Assembly: GCF_905196875.1 (NCBI RefSeq)
Contig: NZ_CAJJWO010000002.1
Span: forward strand, 1-64,000
Length of the DNA stretch: 64,000 bases
Direction of reading: 5' to 3'
DNA from: an uncultured Parabacteroides sp.
Lineage (GTDB): Bacteria; Bacteroidota; Bacteroidia; Bacteroidales; Tannerellaceae
Shown: positions 7,729 through 16,250 of the stretch, one piece after another
How the letters are laid out: each line of letters opens with the position of its first letter
How positions within the stretch are numbered: position 1 is the stretch's first letter
Notes under the pieces: model-generated
Database searches by the model: none
The model's input: only the letters and a program-made list of their open reading frames with translations
Told to the model about the DNA's origin: nothing
Made by a program: the position numbers and the translations under genes

Positions 7729-8532
7729 TTATTCTTTCTGTATTGTCCCCGTTTGTTGTAACCACTTGTTGGTGATCAATGTTAATTCAACGAATTGCTC
7801 GACTGATAATTGTTCAGGTCGTTTATCGAAAATAGGCAAGGCATAATCCGGACAATCTTTTCCCAACAACGGCTTCATCGAATTGCGGAGCGTTTTTCGT
7901 CGTTGGTTGAAAGAGGTCTTGACGACTGTCTTGAATAATTTCTCATCACAGCCGAGTTCTTTCCGGTCGTTCCTGATCATCCGGATCACGGCACTTTTCA
8001 CTTTTGGTGGCGGGTCGAATACGGTTTCGCTTACCGTGAAAAGGTATTCTACCGTGTACCAGGCTTGCAGCAGTACACTTAATATACCGTATGTCTTACT
8101 GCCGGGACCGGCTGCCAGACGTTCGGCCACTTCCTTCTGTATCATGCCCGAGCAACAAGGTACATGCTCTTTGAAGTCGAGTACCTTGAAGAAGATCTGG
8201 CTGGATATATTATATGGATAATTGCCGATGACGCAGAACTGACCGGGAAATAGCTTTGAAAGGTCCAACCGCAGAAAATCTTCTGCCAGGATACGTCCTT
8301 CGAGTGCGGGGAAATTCTGTTCCAGGTAATCTACCGATTCCATATCCAGCTCCACCACAGTCAGGTCGTGACCGGCTTCCAGCAGATATTGCGTGAGTAC
8401 GCCCATCCCCGGACCGATCTCCAAAACAGGTAAATCCTTGTAGTCGCTTAGTGTATCGGCTATACGCTGAGCGATATGTAAATCCTTCAGGAAGTGTTGT
8501 CCTAAAGCTTTTTTCGGTTTAACTAATCTCAT
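7729..8532 (-). CDS. rsmA: 16S rRNA dimethyladenosine transferase
   Basis: The 267-residue protein starts MRLVKPKKALGQHFL, the classical KsgA/RsmA N-terminus; an in-frame upstream extension to 8592 runs into the promoter and was not used. Motifs include LEIGPGMGVLT (SAM binding), VIGNYPYNISS (the N-x-P-Y catalytic loop) and the C-terminal FNQRRKTLRNS RNA-binding segment. It dimethylates two adjacent adenosines in helix 45 of 16S rRNA during late 30S assembly. It heads a minus-strand unit with the phosphoethanolamine transferase and mgtE, with a 21-bp gap to the next gene. Confidence 0.95.
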   Translation of the reverse strand: MRLVKPKKALGQHFLKDLHIAQRIADTLSDYKDLPVLEIGPGMGVLTQYLLEAGHDLTVVELDMESVDYLEQNFPALEGRILAEDFLRLDLSKLFPGQFCVIGNYPYNISSQIFFKVLDFKEHVPCCSGMIQKEVAERLAAGPGSKTYGILSVLLQAWYTVEYLFTVSETVFDPPPKVKSAVIRMIRNDRKELGCDEKLFKTVVKTSFNQRRKTLRNSMKPLLGKDCPDYALPIFDKRPEQLSVEQFVELTLITNKWLQQTGTIQKE

Positions 8533-8573
8533 CCGGTTTTTGATGTAAAGTATTCGTATTAAAATATAATGCT

Positions 8574-8597
8574 TATCTTTGCGGGTGCACAAAAATA
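8574..8597. promoter_or_regulatory. Divergent promoters for rsmA (-) and the flippase-like gene (+)
   Basis: On the plus strand TATCTTTG (8574-8581) matches TAnnTTTG and lies 46 bp before the ATG at 8628. On the minus strand TATTTTTG (8590-8597) matches it 57 bp before the rsmA start. The two -7 boxes nearly touch, so polymerases at the two sites should exclude each other. The -33 boxes are not distinct. Confidence 0.55.
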
Positions 8598-8627
8598 CAA
8601 CAAATAATTTAAAGTATCCTACGTAGA

Positions 8628-9641
8628 ATGAATTTTAAAAGTATACTACAAACGTTTATCAAGATATTTCTACCCTTAGCTTTTGGCTGTTTGCTGCTTT
8701 GGTTCTTGTATAGTAATATGGATGTTAGCGAGATATGGAGAGTGATCCGCGAGGGTGTGAGATATGATATCATCCTGGTCTCTTTGTTGTTCGGACTGTT
8801 TGCCAATGTGGTTCGCGGGCTTCGCTGGGGGTTGCTTATTTCGTCGTTGGGCGAGCGTTTTAAAATGAGCAATATAATCTATGCCGTTTTAGGAAACTAT
8901 GCGGTAAACATGGTGCTTCCCCGTGTGGGCGAAGTGTGGCGTTGCGGTATTATTACCAAATATGATAAGATCCCTTTTACTAAGCTGTTGGGAACTCTTC
9001 TGATAGACCGTGTAAGCGATACGATCGTGGTCGGATCGATCACTTTATTGATCTTTATCTTTAATTTCGACTTCTTTGTCAGCTTCTTTGCCAGGAATCC
9101 GGCGTTGCTGGACGGCTTCCGTACCATGTTCGACTCTATATGGATTTATGTGGGAGCTGTAATTTTAGTTGGCGGAATTTGGTTTGTTTTCAAATATATG
9201 AGTAACTTTACGCTGGTTCAGAAAGCAAAGTCTTTGTTACTGAATGTGTGGGATGGAATGAAGAGTATATGGTTACTCAAGCAGAAAGGACGTTTCCTAT
9301 TGCAGACCTTGTTGATTTGGGGTGGTTATTTTTGTTATTTCTACATCACATTCTATGCTTTCGACTTTACACGCGACCTGGGAATAACTGTCGGACTGAT
9401 CGCCTTTACCATGAGTAGTATCGGTGTGGCTGTCCCTGTGCAGGCCGGTATCGGCGCATGGCATTTTATGGTGATCGCAACGTTGGTATGTTTTGGCGTC
9501 AATGAAAATGATGCTGCCGCTTTCGCCCTTGTGGTTCACACGGTCCAGACAGCCTGGACGGTGATATGTGGTCTGTTCGGTATTGTGGCGTTGCCGCTTA
9601 CCAACAGGGATAATAAGGTGGAGTTGGCAGTTGACAAATAA
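8628..9641 (+). CDS. Flippase-like membrane protein (lysylphosphatidylglycerol synthase TM region family)
   Basis: The 337-residue protein has about eight membrane helices and the family signature RGLRWGLLIS followed by NYAVNMVLPRVGEVWRC and a second motif PVQAGIGAWHFMV. These mark the UPF0104/AglD-type family, related to the membrane half of MprF. The family is thought to move lipids or polyprenyl-linked sugars across the membrane, but the substrate here is not known. It has its own promoter (8574-8581), diverging from rsmA, and is followed by a repeat-rich gap before pepD. Confidence 0.85.
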   Translation: MNFKSILQTFIKIFLPLAFGCLLLWFLYSNMDVSEIWRVIREGVRYDIILVSLLFGLFANVVRGLRWGLLISSLGERFKMSNIIYAVLGNYAVNMVLPRVGEVWRCGIITKYDKIPFTKLLGTLLIDRVSDTIVVGSITLLIFIFNFDFFVSFFARNPALLDGFRTMFDSIWIYVGAVILVGGIWFVFKYMSNFTLVQKAKSLLLNVWDGMKSIWLLKQKGRFLLQTLLIWGGYFCYFYITFYAFDFTRDLGITVGLIAFTMSSIGVAVPVQAGIGAWHFMVIATLVCFGVNENDAAAFALVVHTVQTAWTVICGLFGIVALPLTNRDNKVELAVDK

Positions 9642-9780
9642 TAGTTGACAGTTAAAAAAACTCCGTGCGATAATCCTTTTGGGAATAAGTTTGTTACTAT
9701 ATATTATTTATTAATCTGGTTGTCAATGTCTCTCTTGGCATTTATCTGTCAACTGTCACTTGTCAACTGTCAACTTAGAA
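9620..9780. repeat. Dispersed TTGACAGTTGACA-type repeats between two genes
   Basis: The unit GTTGACA or its complement TGTCAAC occurs repeatedly at 9628-9655 (one orientation) and 9746-9778 (opposite orientation), so the two clusters could pair over about 90 bp. Similar strings occur at 17538-17576 and 28433-28462. These look like a small dispersed intergenic repeat family; no encoded function is evident. Confidence 0.6.
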
Positions 9781-9786
9781 GAAACT

Positions 9787-11241
9787 ATGTCAGCAGAAAT
9801 CAAGAATCTTTCTCCGCAGCATGTCTGGGGTTATTTCTATGACCTCACACAAATCCCTCGTCCTACAGGACATATGGAAGCAGTTACCCGTTATGTAGAA
9901 GCTTTTGGTAAAGGATTGGGATTGGAAACCTTGCGGGATGAAGTAGGAAACGTTCTGATCCGCAAACCTGCAACCTCCGGGATGGAAGGACATAAAACCG
10001 TTATCCTGCAATCGCACCTGGATATGGTTCCTCAGAAAAATGCTTCTGTAAAGCATGACTTCCTTACTGATCCGATCGATGCTTACATAGATGGCGACTG
10101 GGTGACAGCCCGTGAAACCACTCTAGGTGCCGATAACGGTATCGGTGCTTCCTTTGCTATGGCTGTACTTTCCGATACGACGATCAAGCATGGTCCGATC
10201 GAAGCTCTTTTCACTATAGACGAAGAGGAAGGAATGGACGGTGCTTTCGGATTGAAGTCCGGTTTCCTGAAAGGTGAAACATTGATCAACTGTGACTCGG
10301 AGGAAGAAGGTGAACTATTCGTCGGTTGTGCCGGCGGGGCAGACCTGAATATCTCCGTGCAGTTTAAAGAAGATACGTATATTCCTGAAGGCGATGTAGC
10401 AGTTAAGCTGAGCCTGACAGGTTTGAAAGGTGGTCATTCCGGCGTGGATATTCATTTGGGACGTGCCAATGCCAATAAATTGATGTTCCGTTTCCTGAAA
10501 GAGGCGGTTTGCGATTATGGTGCCCGTTTATCTTCTATCGAAGGCGGTTCGCTTCGTAATGCGATTCCGCGTGAAGCGTTTGCCGTGGTGACGATTCCCG
10601 GTGATAATGTGGAGTCATTGTGGGAACTGGTGGCTGACTATCAGGATATGTTCCGTGAAGAATATAAAGGTATTGAGAATAACATCAGCTTCGTAGCCGA
10701 TATGACCGATCTGCCTGCGACATTGATACCGGAAGAGATACAGGACGATCTGATTAATGCAATAGAAGGTTGTCAGAATGGTGTGATCAGTATGTTGTCT
10801 GATTTCCCGGGAACAGTAGAGTCATCGTCTAATCTGGCAATAGTGAGATCATCCAATGAGCTGATCGAGATAAAGATATTGGTACGCAGTTCTTCCGAAA
10901 GCCGTAAGGCTTCCGTATGTTCCAGCCTGGAAAGTGTATTCTCTCTGGCAGGAGCGAAAGTAGAATATGGCGGTGCTTATGGCGGTTGGCAGCCGAATAT
11001 CGATTCGCCACTTTTAAAGGTTGCATCACAGACTTATGAAGAGTTGTTCGGTAGAAAACCGTCGGTAAAAGTGATGCATGCCGGTCTGGAATGCGGTATC
11101 ATCCAGGAGTCTTATCCTACTATGGATATGATCTCTATCGGTCCGGATCTGGAACATCCCCATTCTCCGGACGAACGGGTAAATATTCCGTCTGTACAGA
11201 AAGTCTGGGACTTTATCGTGGCTACGCTGGAAAGAATATGA
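9787..11241 (+). CDS. pepD: Aminoacyl-histidine dipeptidase (PepD family, M20)
   Basis: The 484-residue protein starts at MSAEIKNLSP; an in-frame upstream ATG at 9760 lies in the repeat region and was rejected. M20 metallopeptidase motifs are complete: LQSHLDMVPQ (first zinc ligand), TLGADNGIG (bridging Asp), TIDEEEGMDGAFG (general base Glu and ligand) and LKGGHSGVDIH in the dimerisation/lid domain. C-terminal HAGLECGI and GPDLEHPHSPDE hold the remaining ligands. It hydrolyses Xaa-His dipeptides such as carnosine in the cytoplasm. A strong terminator follows at 11288-11328, so it is probably monocistronic. Confidence 0.95.
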   Translation: MSAEIKNLSPQHVWGYFYDLTQIPRPTGHMEAVTRYVEAFGKGLGLETLRDEVGNVLIRKPATSGMEGHKTVILQSHLDMVPQKNASVKHDFLTDPIDAYIDGDWVTARETTLGADNGIGASFAMAVLSDTTIKHGPIEALFTIDEEEGMDGAFGLKSGFLKGETLINCDSEEEGELFVGCAGGADLNISVQFKEDTYIPEGDVAVKLSLTGLKGGHSGVDIHLGRANANKLMFRFLKEAVCDYGARLSSIEGGSLRNAIPREAFAVVTIPGDNVESLWELVADYQDMFREEYKGIENNISFVADMTDLPATLIPEEIQDDLINAIEGCQNGVISMLSDFPGTVESSSNLAIVRSSNELIEIKILVRSSSESRKASVCSSLESVFSLAGAKVEYGGAYGGWQPNIDSPLLKVASQTYEELFGRKPSVKVMHAGLECGIIQESYPTMDMISIGPDLEHPHSPDERVNIPSVQKVWDFIVATLERI

Positions 11242-11287
11242 TTGAATGAAGGCGATATAATTTCCGCCAATATATATATATAATGTA

Positions 11288-11329
11288 AGGTATGCTAAAG
11301 CACTGTTGATGCTTTAGCATACCTTTTTT
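11288..11329 (+). terminator. Rho-independent terminator of pepD
   Basis: A perfect 14-bp stem (11288-11301 with 11310-11323, core GGTATGCTAAAGC) closes an 8-base loop and is followed by a run of six T. It isolates pepD from surface locus 1. Confidence 0.85.
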
Positions 11330-11499
11330 GTTTTAGAGATTGTGATGCTATGAGACCTCTCTTTTTTGCATTGCCATAGTCGTTATATGCAGTCAATATT
11401 GTCGGATAAGACTAAATTGTATTATAGGCATATTTAAGGGTAAAGCGCTGTATATCTAAACATTAATATCTATTTATTTTTAAATGTAATGCTTTGGTT

Positions 11500-11556
11500 A
11501 CAAATATGTAAGGCAGGCATTTCTAAATAGTATACCTAGCCTTACTTATTTGTAAT
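11500..11556. repeat. Upstream hairpin shared by both surface loci (locus 1 copy)
   Basis: The arms TTACAAATATGTAAGGC and GCCTTACTTATTTGTAA pair apart from one mismatch. Locus 2 has a similar GTAAGGCA/TGCCTTAC hairpin at 40490-40545, also about 380-430 bp before its invertible segment. When the invertible promoter faces left, its transcript would run into this hairpin, so it may end OFF-state transcription. The rest of 11330-11929 holds no gene I accept; a 25-nt ATAAGGTAC..GTACATTATTATAT segment near 11840-11862 also recurs upstream of locus 2 (about 40778-40800). Confidence 0.55.
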
Positions 11557-11929
11557 ATATATATTCCGTTTTTAAAATTCCATAAAAATGCCTTTAATTC
11601 TCCTGTTTAAAAACTTTAGATTTCCTATGATTTACCTTTAACTAGTCAAAGAACAGAAAAAACGTTAAAGTTTAGGCTTGTGTGGAAGTTATATGTGTGT
11701 TGTAAATGGCAGAATATGAAGTTGTTGCGTTTCTTATTAAGATTTGACGGTCATGCCATCTTGTTTTTTTCTTTGGCAGGGAACTGTATGGATAGAGAAT
11801 ATAGCATTTTAGGACAAATGATGTTTTGCATTGTTAATAAGGTACCTGTACATTATTATATGCAAAATAGTTTATTTAAGTTTGGGTATTTTGTATAAGT
11901 ATTTGAAATATAGATATATAGCAGATCTT

Positions 11930-12140
11930 AAATGACTGGTTAAAACGATCCTTTTTCTTAGCCACAAAATTACTTATAACTTTTGAATACACAACTATAA
12001 CCAGAAAAATAATTAACGAACATATATGCTTTCTTATCAACTGAATACGTAAGGGAGTACAAATATAAGACTTTTCATGATTAAGCTAAAAAGACTTGTA
12101 TGTGATGACTAGAAAAAAGGATCGTTTAATCTCGTCATTT
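11930..12140. promoter_or_regulatory. Invertible promoter segment of surface locus 1 (current orientation OFF)
   Basis: Imperfect 35-bp inverted repeats at 11930-11964 and 12106-12140 share a 14-bp core (AAACGATCCTTTTT). The right repeat is very close to the 34-bp repeats of locus 2, and the left one has drifted. Inside, TATATTTG on the minus strand (12060-12067) fits the -7 consensus, followed downstream on that strand by a 13-nt leader (GTTGATAAGAAAG) that is identical in locus 2. The promoter faces away from the gene in this assembly. Inversion would place it about 170 bp ahead of the ATG. No recombinase is encoded in the window. Confidence 0.75.
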
Positions 12141-12215
12141 GACTTTGGCAACATTTTACGAATTATCCAAACAGGCTTTTTAAGTAACACTATTATTAAT
12201 ATTAAATTAAAGATT

Positions 12216-15200
12216 ATGGACAAAAAGTTTTCTACTTTGATGGCTGGATTGATGCTGGCTACTTCAATGGGGATAACTGCACAAAATGACCATTCCGGTT
12301 TGGGTGAAATCCCTTACCGTTCGGAATTGGTAAAGAGTGCAGTTACTTCATTTCATTGTAATGGAGTAACAGAAATTGACTCAGAGAAATGGTATCAGCT
12401 TGTTGTGAGCGATGGAGCTGTAGAACCAGTATCAAGAAAAGGAGATCAAGGACAGGTTGGTGCAAATGCAACAGTTCTTACAATGGAGCGCGATTATGCA
12501 ACAGGTGAGCTTCGTTTGGAAGTAAAGACAATTGAAGATGCAACTCTTACTCATTCTTTGTGGAAGATCAAATACGAAAAAGATGCAGTGAGTGGCAAAA
12601 AATTTACTTTTGTAAATAAGGAAACCGGTTATGCATTGACTTTTGATCACACAAATGCGGTTAATCTGAATGGTGCTGCTGATGCAGAAGCTGTTGTTAC
12701 GAGTGAAGATGCAACCATTTTGAATGGTTGTAACGATGTTTGGGAGTGGTATACAACAGACAAACAGACAAGCCGTTTCTCTTCTAAATTGGTTTATTCT
12801 TATTTCCATAACACAGACTCTGTTATGGCATTTGCCAAGAATACTAATGGAGAAGTCGTTTTGGTCAAAGAATCCAAAATAAAGGCTAAAGATAATCTGA
12901 GTGGGATCAGTAATCTGATTAATATTCAGCCTGTTATTGCAGGAGCTAAGGTCTTGAATGCAGCAGAGTTGAATTCAATGATTGATGCTGACGGTTCTTA
13001 TCAAGGTTTTGGTGCAGGTGCGGCTCGTGCTAACGAAAATGTTAAGTTTAAATTCAATGTGGATTTAGCTAGCAATCCGTTGGCTGCAGCAGAAGGATAT
13101 CTGGCAGAAGAAAGTCAGGTGGCTGCTTTGGAGCGTGACAACTATAAAAGCGAAATATTTCTTATTAAACAAGGGTTCAAATCAGTTTATGCCGGTTATA
13201 ACATCTTGTTTAAGAGCTATGCTAATCCTGGTTGTTATTTGAAAGTGACAACGGATTATCATGAATCAATAACGACAGGAAACTATAATGGATTGATCTT
13301 GAGGGATGAAGAGTATGCGAATACTGATAAAATTAACGCGACCAATGCTCGTTTTCACTTCAAGGTAACTTATTATCCGACAAATGACAGTTTGGCTATC
13401 GAGCCGCTGAATGCTGCTATGCCGAATAATGAAGGTGACCTGGGTGATCTGACTCCTGCATTATATTTGAATACTATCAATGCCGGTATTGCTTACAATA
13501 GTTTACCTGTTGTCGGTGGTGTTGCTAACTGCTTGTTTAATAAAGCGGCTGGTGTTCCTGTAGCTTTAGCTTCCATGAACTTTGCCGGAACAGGCGTTGA
13601 TGCTAAAAAGGTATTAACAGTTAGTACCCCTTATGGTATTAATGCAAATGAAACTAAGTATGCTGCCATCTGTAAGGAAGATTATGCTTGTGCTGAAAGT
13701 TCTATCGGACCGAAGAATCCTGCATTTATAACATTCAACTGTGATGCTCATGGTAACAAAGGAACTCATGTAGAATATCAGTCTAATATGGCTGTTAAGG
13801 TAGGTTTTGATCATAATTATACTTACCTGACTCGTACATCTGTTCCAAGCGGTGTCTATTTGATTACATTATCAACTTCACAGTCTAATAAAAATGATGC
13901 TACAAGTACAGAAAAACGTGCTGACGGTTCTTATATCGTAGCGGATATGGGTGGTCATTTGGTATATGATGTAAAAGAAGAATCTCAGATATTCGAAAAT
14001 ATGCCGGCAACTCAGTGGGTTGTAGAACAGTTGAATTGCAATGTTTATACTAACGATGTAACAACCAATAAAGCTCCTTTGGTAAAAATTAGTAACCGTG
14101 AGTATGGTATTGAAGGATTTATTGGTCAGTTATATACTGCTGGTGATAACAAATATTATTTCATTAATCATACTCCGTATGCTGATGGTATGTGGAGTAA
14201 AGGAACTGGTGATGGTGAACATTACAATAATGATTACTTCTCTTGTGGTGATACATTGTCATTCGAAAAAATTACACCAAATACCAATGGTTACGCAGTT
14301 ATCTCAGATGATGTACTGAAAGAAAATGTTTATGCTTTCCAACATGCATTTGATAATGCCGGTGGCTTATTCCTGGGTGTAAATACTACAGATAACTATC
14401 TGCAGGCTATGACAGGTGATGAAACTTATTATGAGTTACATCTGATTTCTGATTCAGAAGACTATGGTTATACCAGTGCATTGGCAGGTGCTGCTCAGTT
14501 GAAGAAATCTGCTTATGTTGTTAAAGTGAAAGATACCAATAAGATCGACAATGACCATAAGTATGTTGCTGTAGACCATATGTATCGTTATGTAGTAGCT
14601 GATGAAGCTGATATTCAGGCTGGTAAAAATGGTTTGAGATGGGCTGTGTTCTATCTGAAAGAAAACAATAACCTGGATTCAACTCCTTACTACTCATTGG
14701 TTAATGCAACAGATTTGGAGCAAGACAAATTGGATAATGTTAATAAAACTGCAGGTAAACTGGCTATCGAAGCAATCAGCAAGAAGAGTAAGATTGATAA
14801 TCTGTGCGGAACTTCAACAGATGTATTTGCTTTGACTACTAACCCTCGCCCATTATATAGAACATTAGCTGCAGAATATGTAAATAATCTGAAGAAATCT
14901 ATCACGTTGTCTACAGGTTATGGAAACGAGTATCTGTTTGAAGACAGCAAGTCCGGTATTCTGAACTATCTAGCTGTAGAAAACAAAACAGTACAGACTA
15001 AGAATGAAGGTTTGTATGCAGATTATGTTGCTAAATCGAAAGATCGCATGCCTCAGTATTTGTTTGCTGTAGCAGCTGATAGCGTACAAGCTTATTACTA
15101 TTGTGGTGAAAATGTTCATGGAAGTACTCATGGTTTGAATCCTTCTTGTGATCATAAAGTATTGTATCCTGGTTATGTAAGCGGTCGCTTCCTGGTTAAC

Positions 15201-15983
15201 TTGAATGACTCTATTCAAAATTCGATCAACAAGGTAGAAAATCCAAGTAAGTTCCAAAGTGATAACTATACTCGCCTGGCATTTGTTGAGGCTGTTCACC
15301 GTGGTGATTCTTTGTATGTATTGAAAGCTCCGTATACTTTGAAGGGTAAAAATGCAATTACTGGTACAGATGTGGAAGGCAATGTATTGATCGTGCCTGA
15401 TAGCCTTGTTAAAGAAAAAGAAGGTATCATTTATGATGTTGTCGAATTGAATGGAAATCATAACAATGCAGCATTCTCATTCCGTTATGTAGGTGATACG
15501 GATGAAGAAGGATTCTTGTTGGAATCTTATGATGTTGCTCACGTAAATGCTGACAAATCACTGTCTGCTATCGGTTCATTCGAAGGAGCATGGGTTCGTA
15601 TTGTAAACGGCATTCCTGTTCTTGCTAAATTCTACAATGTCAATGGAAGTCATGGTACTGGCGACTTTGTAGATGGTGGTTGGACAAGTGTAACTGATTT
15701 TGGTCAGGTATTGAACCAGGCTGCTATCCTTACATTAGGCGAAACAGATAAAGTTGCAACATCCAACGACAATATCACGGCTTCTTCTATCAGCATAGTA
15801 GCTGGCGAAGGTTTCGTAACCGTTAAGGGTGCTGAAGGCAAGACTGTTGTTATCAGCAACGTACTTGGCCAGACAATTGGTAATACGGTAATCTCTTCTG
15901 ACGAAGCTAAAATCGCTGCTCCTGCAGGTGTAGTAGTTGTAGCCGTAGAGGGTGAAGCTGCTGTAAAAGCAATCGTAAAATAA
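12216..15983 (+). CDS. Phase-variable S-layer-type surface glycoprotein, paralogue 1
   Basis: The 1255-residue secreted protein starts at 12216; the longer in-frame start at 12096 lies inside the invertible segment, while the leader and signal peptide (MDKKFSTLMAGLMLATS) match paralogue 2. Long stretches align with paralogue 2 at 41160, for example TQWVVEQ, FYLKENN, PLYR and the RMPQYLFAVA / KMPQYMFAVD region. The last 70 residues (from NDNITASS to AAVKAIVK) form a beta-rich domain nearly identical between paralogues, of type IX sorting kind. At least eight D-S/T-hydrophobic motifs fit the Bacteroidales O-glycosylation consensus. P. distasonis is known to make a phase-variable glycoprotein S-layer from such genes; family assignment is by resemblance. 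Codon use is more A/T-rich than in neighbours. Confidence 0.8.
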   Translation: MDKKFSTLMAGLMLATSMGITAQNDHSGLGEIPYRSELVKSAVTSFHCNGVTEIDSEKWYQLVVSDGAVEPVSRKGDQGQVGANATVLTMERDYATGELRLEVKTIEDATLTHSLWKIKYEKDAVSGKKFTFVNKETGYALTFDHTNAVNLNGAADAEAVVTSEDATILNGCNDVWEWYTTDKQTSRFSSKLVYSYFHNTDSVMAFAKNTNGEVVLVKESKIKAKDNLSGISNLINIQPVIAGAKVLNAAELNSMIDADGSYQGFGAGAARANENVKFKFNVDLASNPLAAAEGYLAEESQVAALERDNYKSEIFLIKQGFKSVYAGYNILFKSYANPGCYLKVTTDYHESITTGNYNGLILRDEEYANTDKINATNARFHFKVTYYPTNDSLAIEPLNAAMPNNEGDLGDLTPALYLNTINAGIAYNSLPVVGGVANCLFNKAAGVPVALASMNFAGTGVDAKKVLTVSTPYGINANETKYAAICKEDYACAESSIGPKNPAFITFNCDAHGNKGTHVEYQSNMAVKVGFDHNYTYLTRTSVPSGVYLITLSTSQSNKNDATSTEKRADGSYIVADMGGHLVYDVKEESQIFENMPATQWVVEQLNCNVYTNDVTTNKAPLVKISNREYGIEGFIGQLYTAGDNKYYFINHTPYADGMWSKGTGDGEHYNNDYFSCGDTLSFEKITPNTNGYAVISDDVLKENVYAFQHAFDNAGGLFLGVNTTDNYLQAMTGDETYYELHLISDSEDYGYTSALAGAAQLKKSAYVVKVKDTNKIDNDHKYVAVDHMYRYVVADEADIQAGKNGLRWAVFYLKENNNLDSTPYYSLVNATDLEQDKLDNVNKTAGKLAIEAISKKSKIDNLCGTSTDVFALTTNPRPLYRTLAAEYVNNLKKSITLSTGYGNEYLFEDSKSGILNYLAVENKTVQTKNEGLYADYVAKSKDRMPQYLFAVAADSVQAYYYCGENVHGSTHGLNPSCDHKVLYPGYVSGRFLVNLNDSIQNSINKVENPSKFQSDNYTRLAFVEAVHRGDSLYVLKAPYTLKGKNAITGTDVEGNVLIVPDSLVKEKEGIIYDVVELNGNHNNAAFSFRYVGDTDEEGFLLESYDVAHVNADKSLSAIGSFEGAWVRIVNGIPVLAKFYNVNGSHGTGDFVDGGWTSVTDFGQVLNQAAILTLGETDKVATSNDNITASSISIVAGEGFVTVKGAEGKTVVISNVLGQTIGNTVISSDEAKIAAPAGVVVVAVEGEAAVKAIVK

Positions 15984-16021
15984 GAAACTATTTATAATCA
16001 ATAAATTTAAATAGATTGTGC

Positions 16022-16172
16022 GGTTCTGCCATGAACCAATTACCCCGCGAGGGCGAACAGGCAATCTGTATTAATACTAAAGTAATGAAATAAAGTTCTA
16101 TTGCAATTATCTCTGTGAAGAGAGAAAGCAATGCAAAAATGAGCTCCGGTAATTATATTGCCGGAGCTTTTT
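16022..16172 (+). other. Structured 3' UTR element, copy B, ending in a terminator
   Basis: In order: a GGTTC/GAACC hairpin (16022-16037), a CCCGCGAGGG mini-hairpin (16043-16053), the conserved GGGCGAACAGG string, the ATTAATACTAAAGTAATGAA core, an outer stem (16100-16104 with 16128-16132) around a CTC/GAG stem with TGTGAA loop, and a terminator hairpin (16142-16149 with 16161-16168 plus T-run). The same order occurs after paralogue 2. Compensatory changes in the outer stem (ATTGC/GCAAT here, ATCTG/CAGAT in copy C, TCTGTT/AACAGA in copy A) support a conserved RNA fold. Confidence 0.75.
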
Positions 16173-16215
16173 GTATTAAAATGAGTGAGAATCCCTGTCT
16201 GAAAGAAAAAAATTG

Positions 16216-16223
16216 TACTTTTG
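16216..16223 (+). promoter_or_regulatory. Putative -7 box for rex
   Basis: TACTTTTG fits TAnnTTTG and lies 27 bp before the rex ATG, giving a short leader. The -33 region is A-rich without a clear TTTG. Confidence 0.5.
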
Positions 16224-16250
16224 TGTGCTGCATTAATAAGTATAAAGATA

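Noticed and set aside
11680..11898. 72-residue frame upstream of the locus 1 invertible segment
   Set aside because: Low-complexity composition, no promoter or family resemblance, and it lies in the regulatory region shared with locus 2, where no equivalent frame exists.
12096..12215. In-frame 40-codon N-terminal extension of surface protein 1
   Set aside because: It begins inside the invertible segment and would change on inversion; the ATG at 12216 matches the start and signal peptide of paralogue 2.
16022..16060. Possible tRNA downstream of surface gene 1
   Set aside because: The hairpins do not form a cloverleaf, and the same string recurs after paralogue 2 as part of the 3' element.
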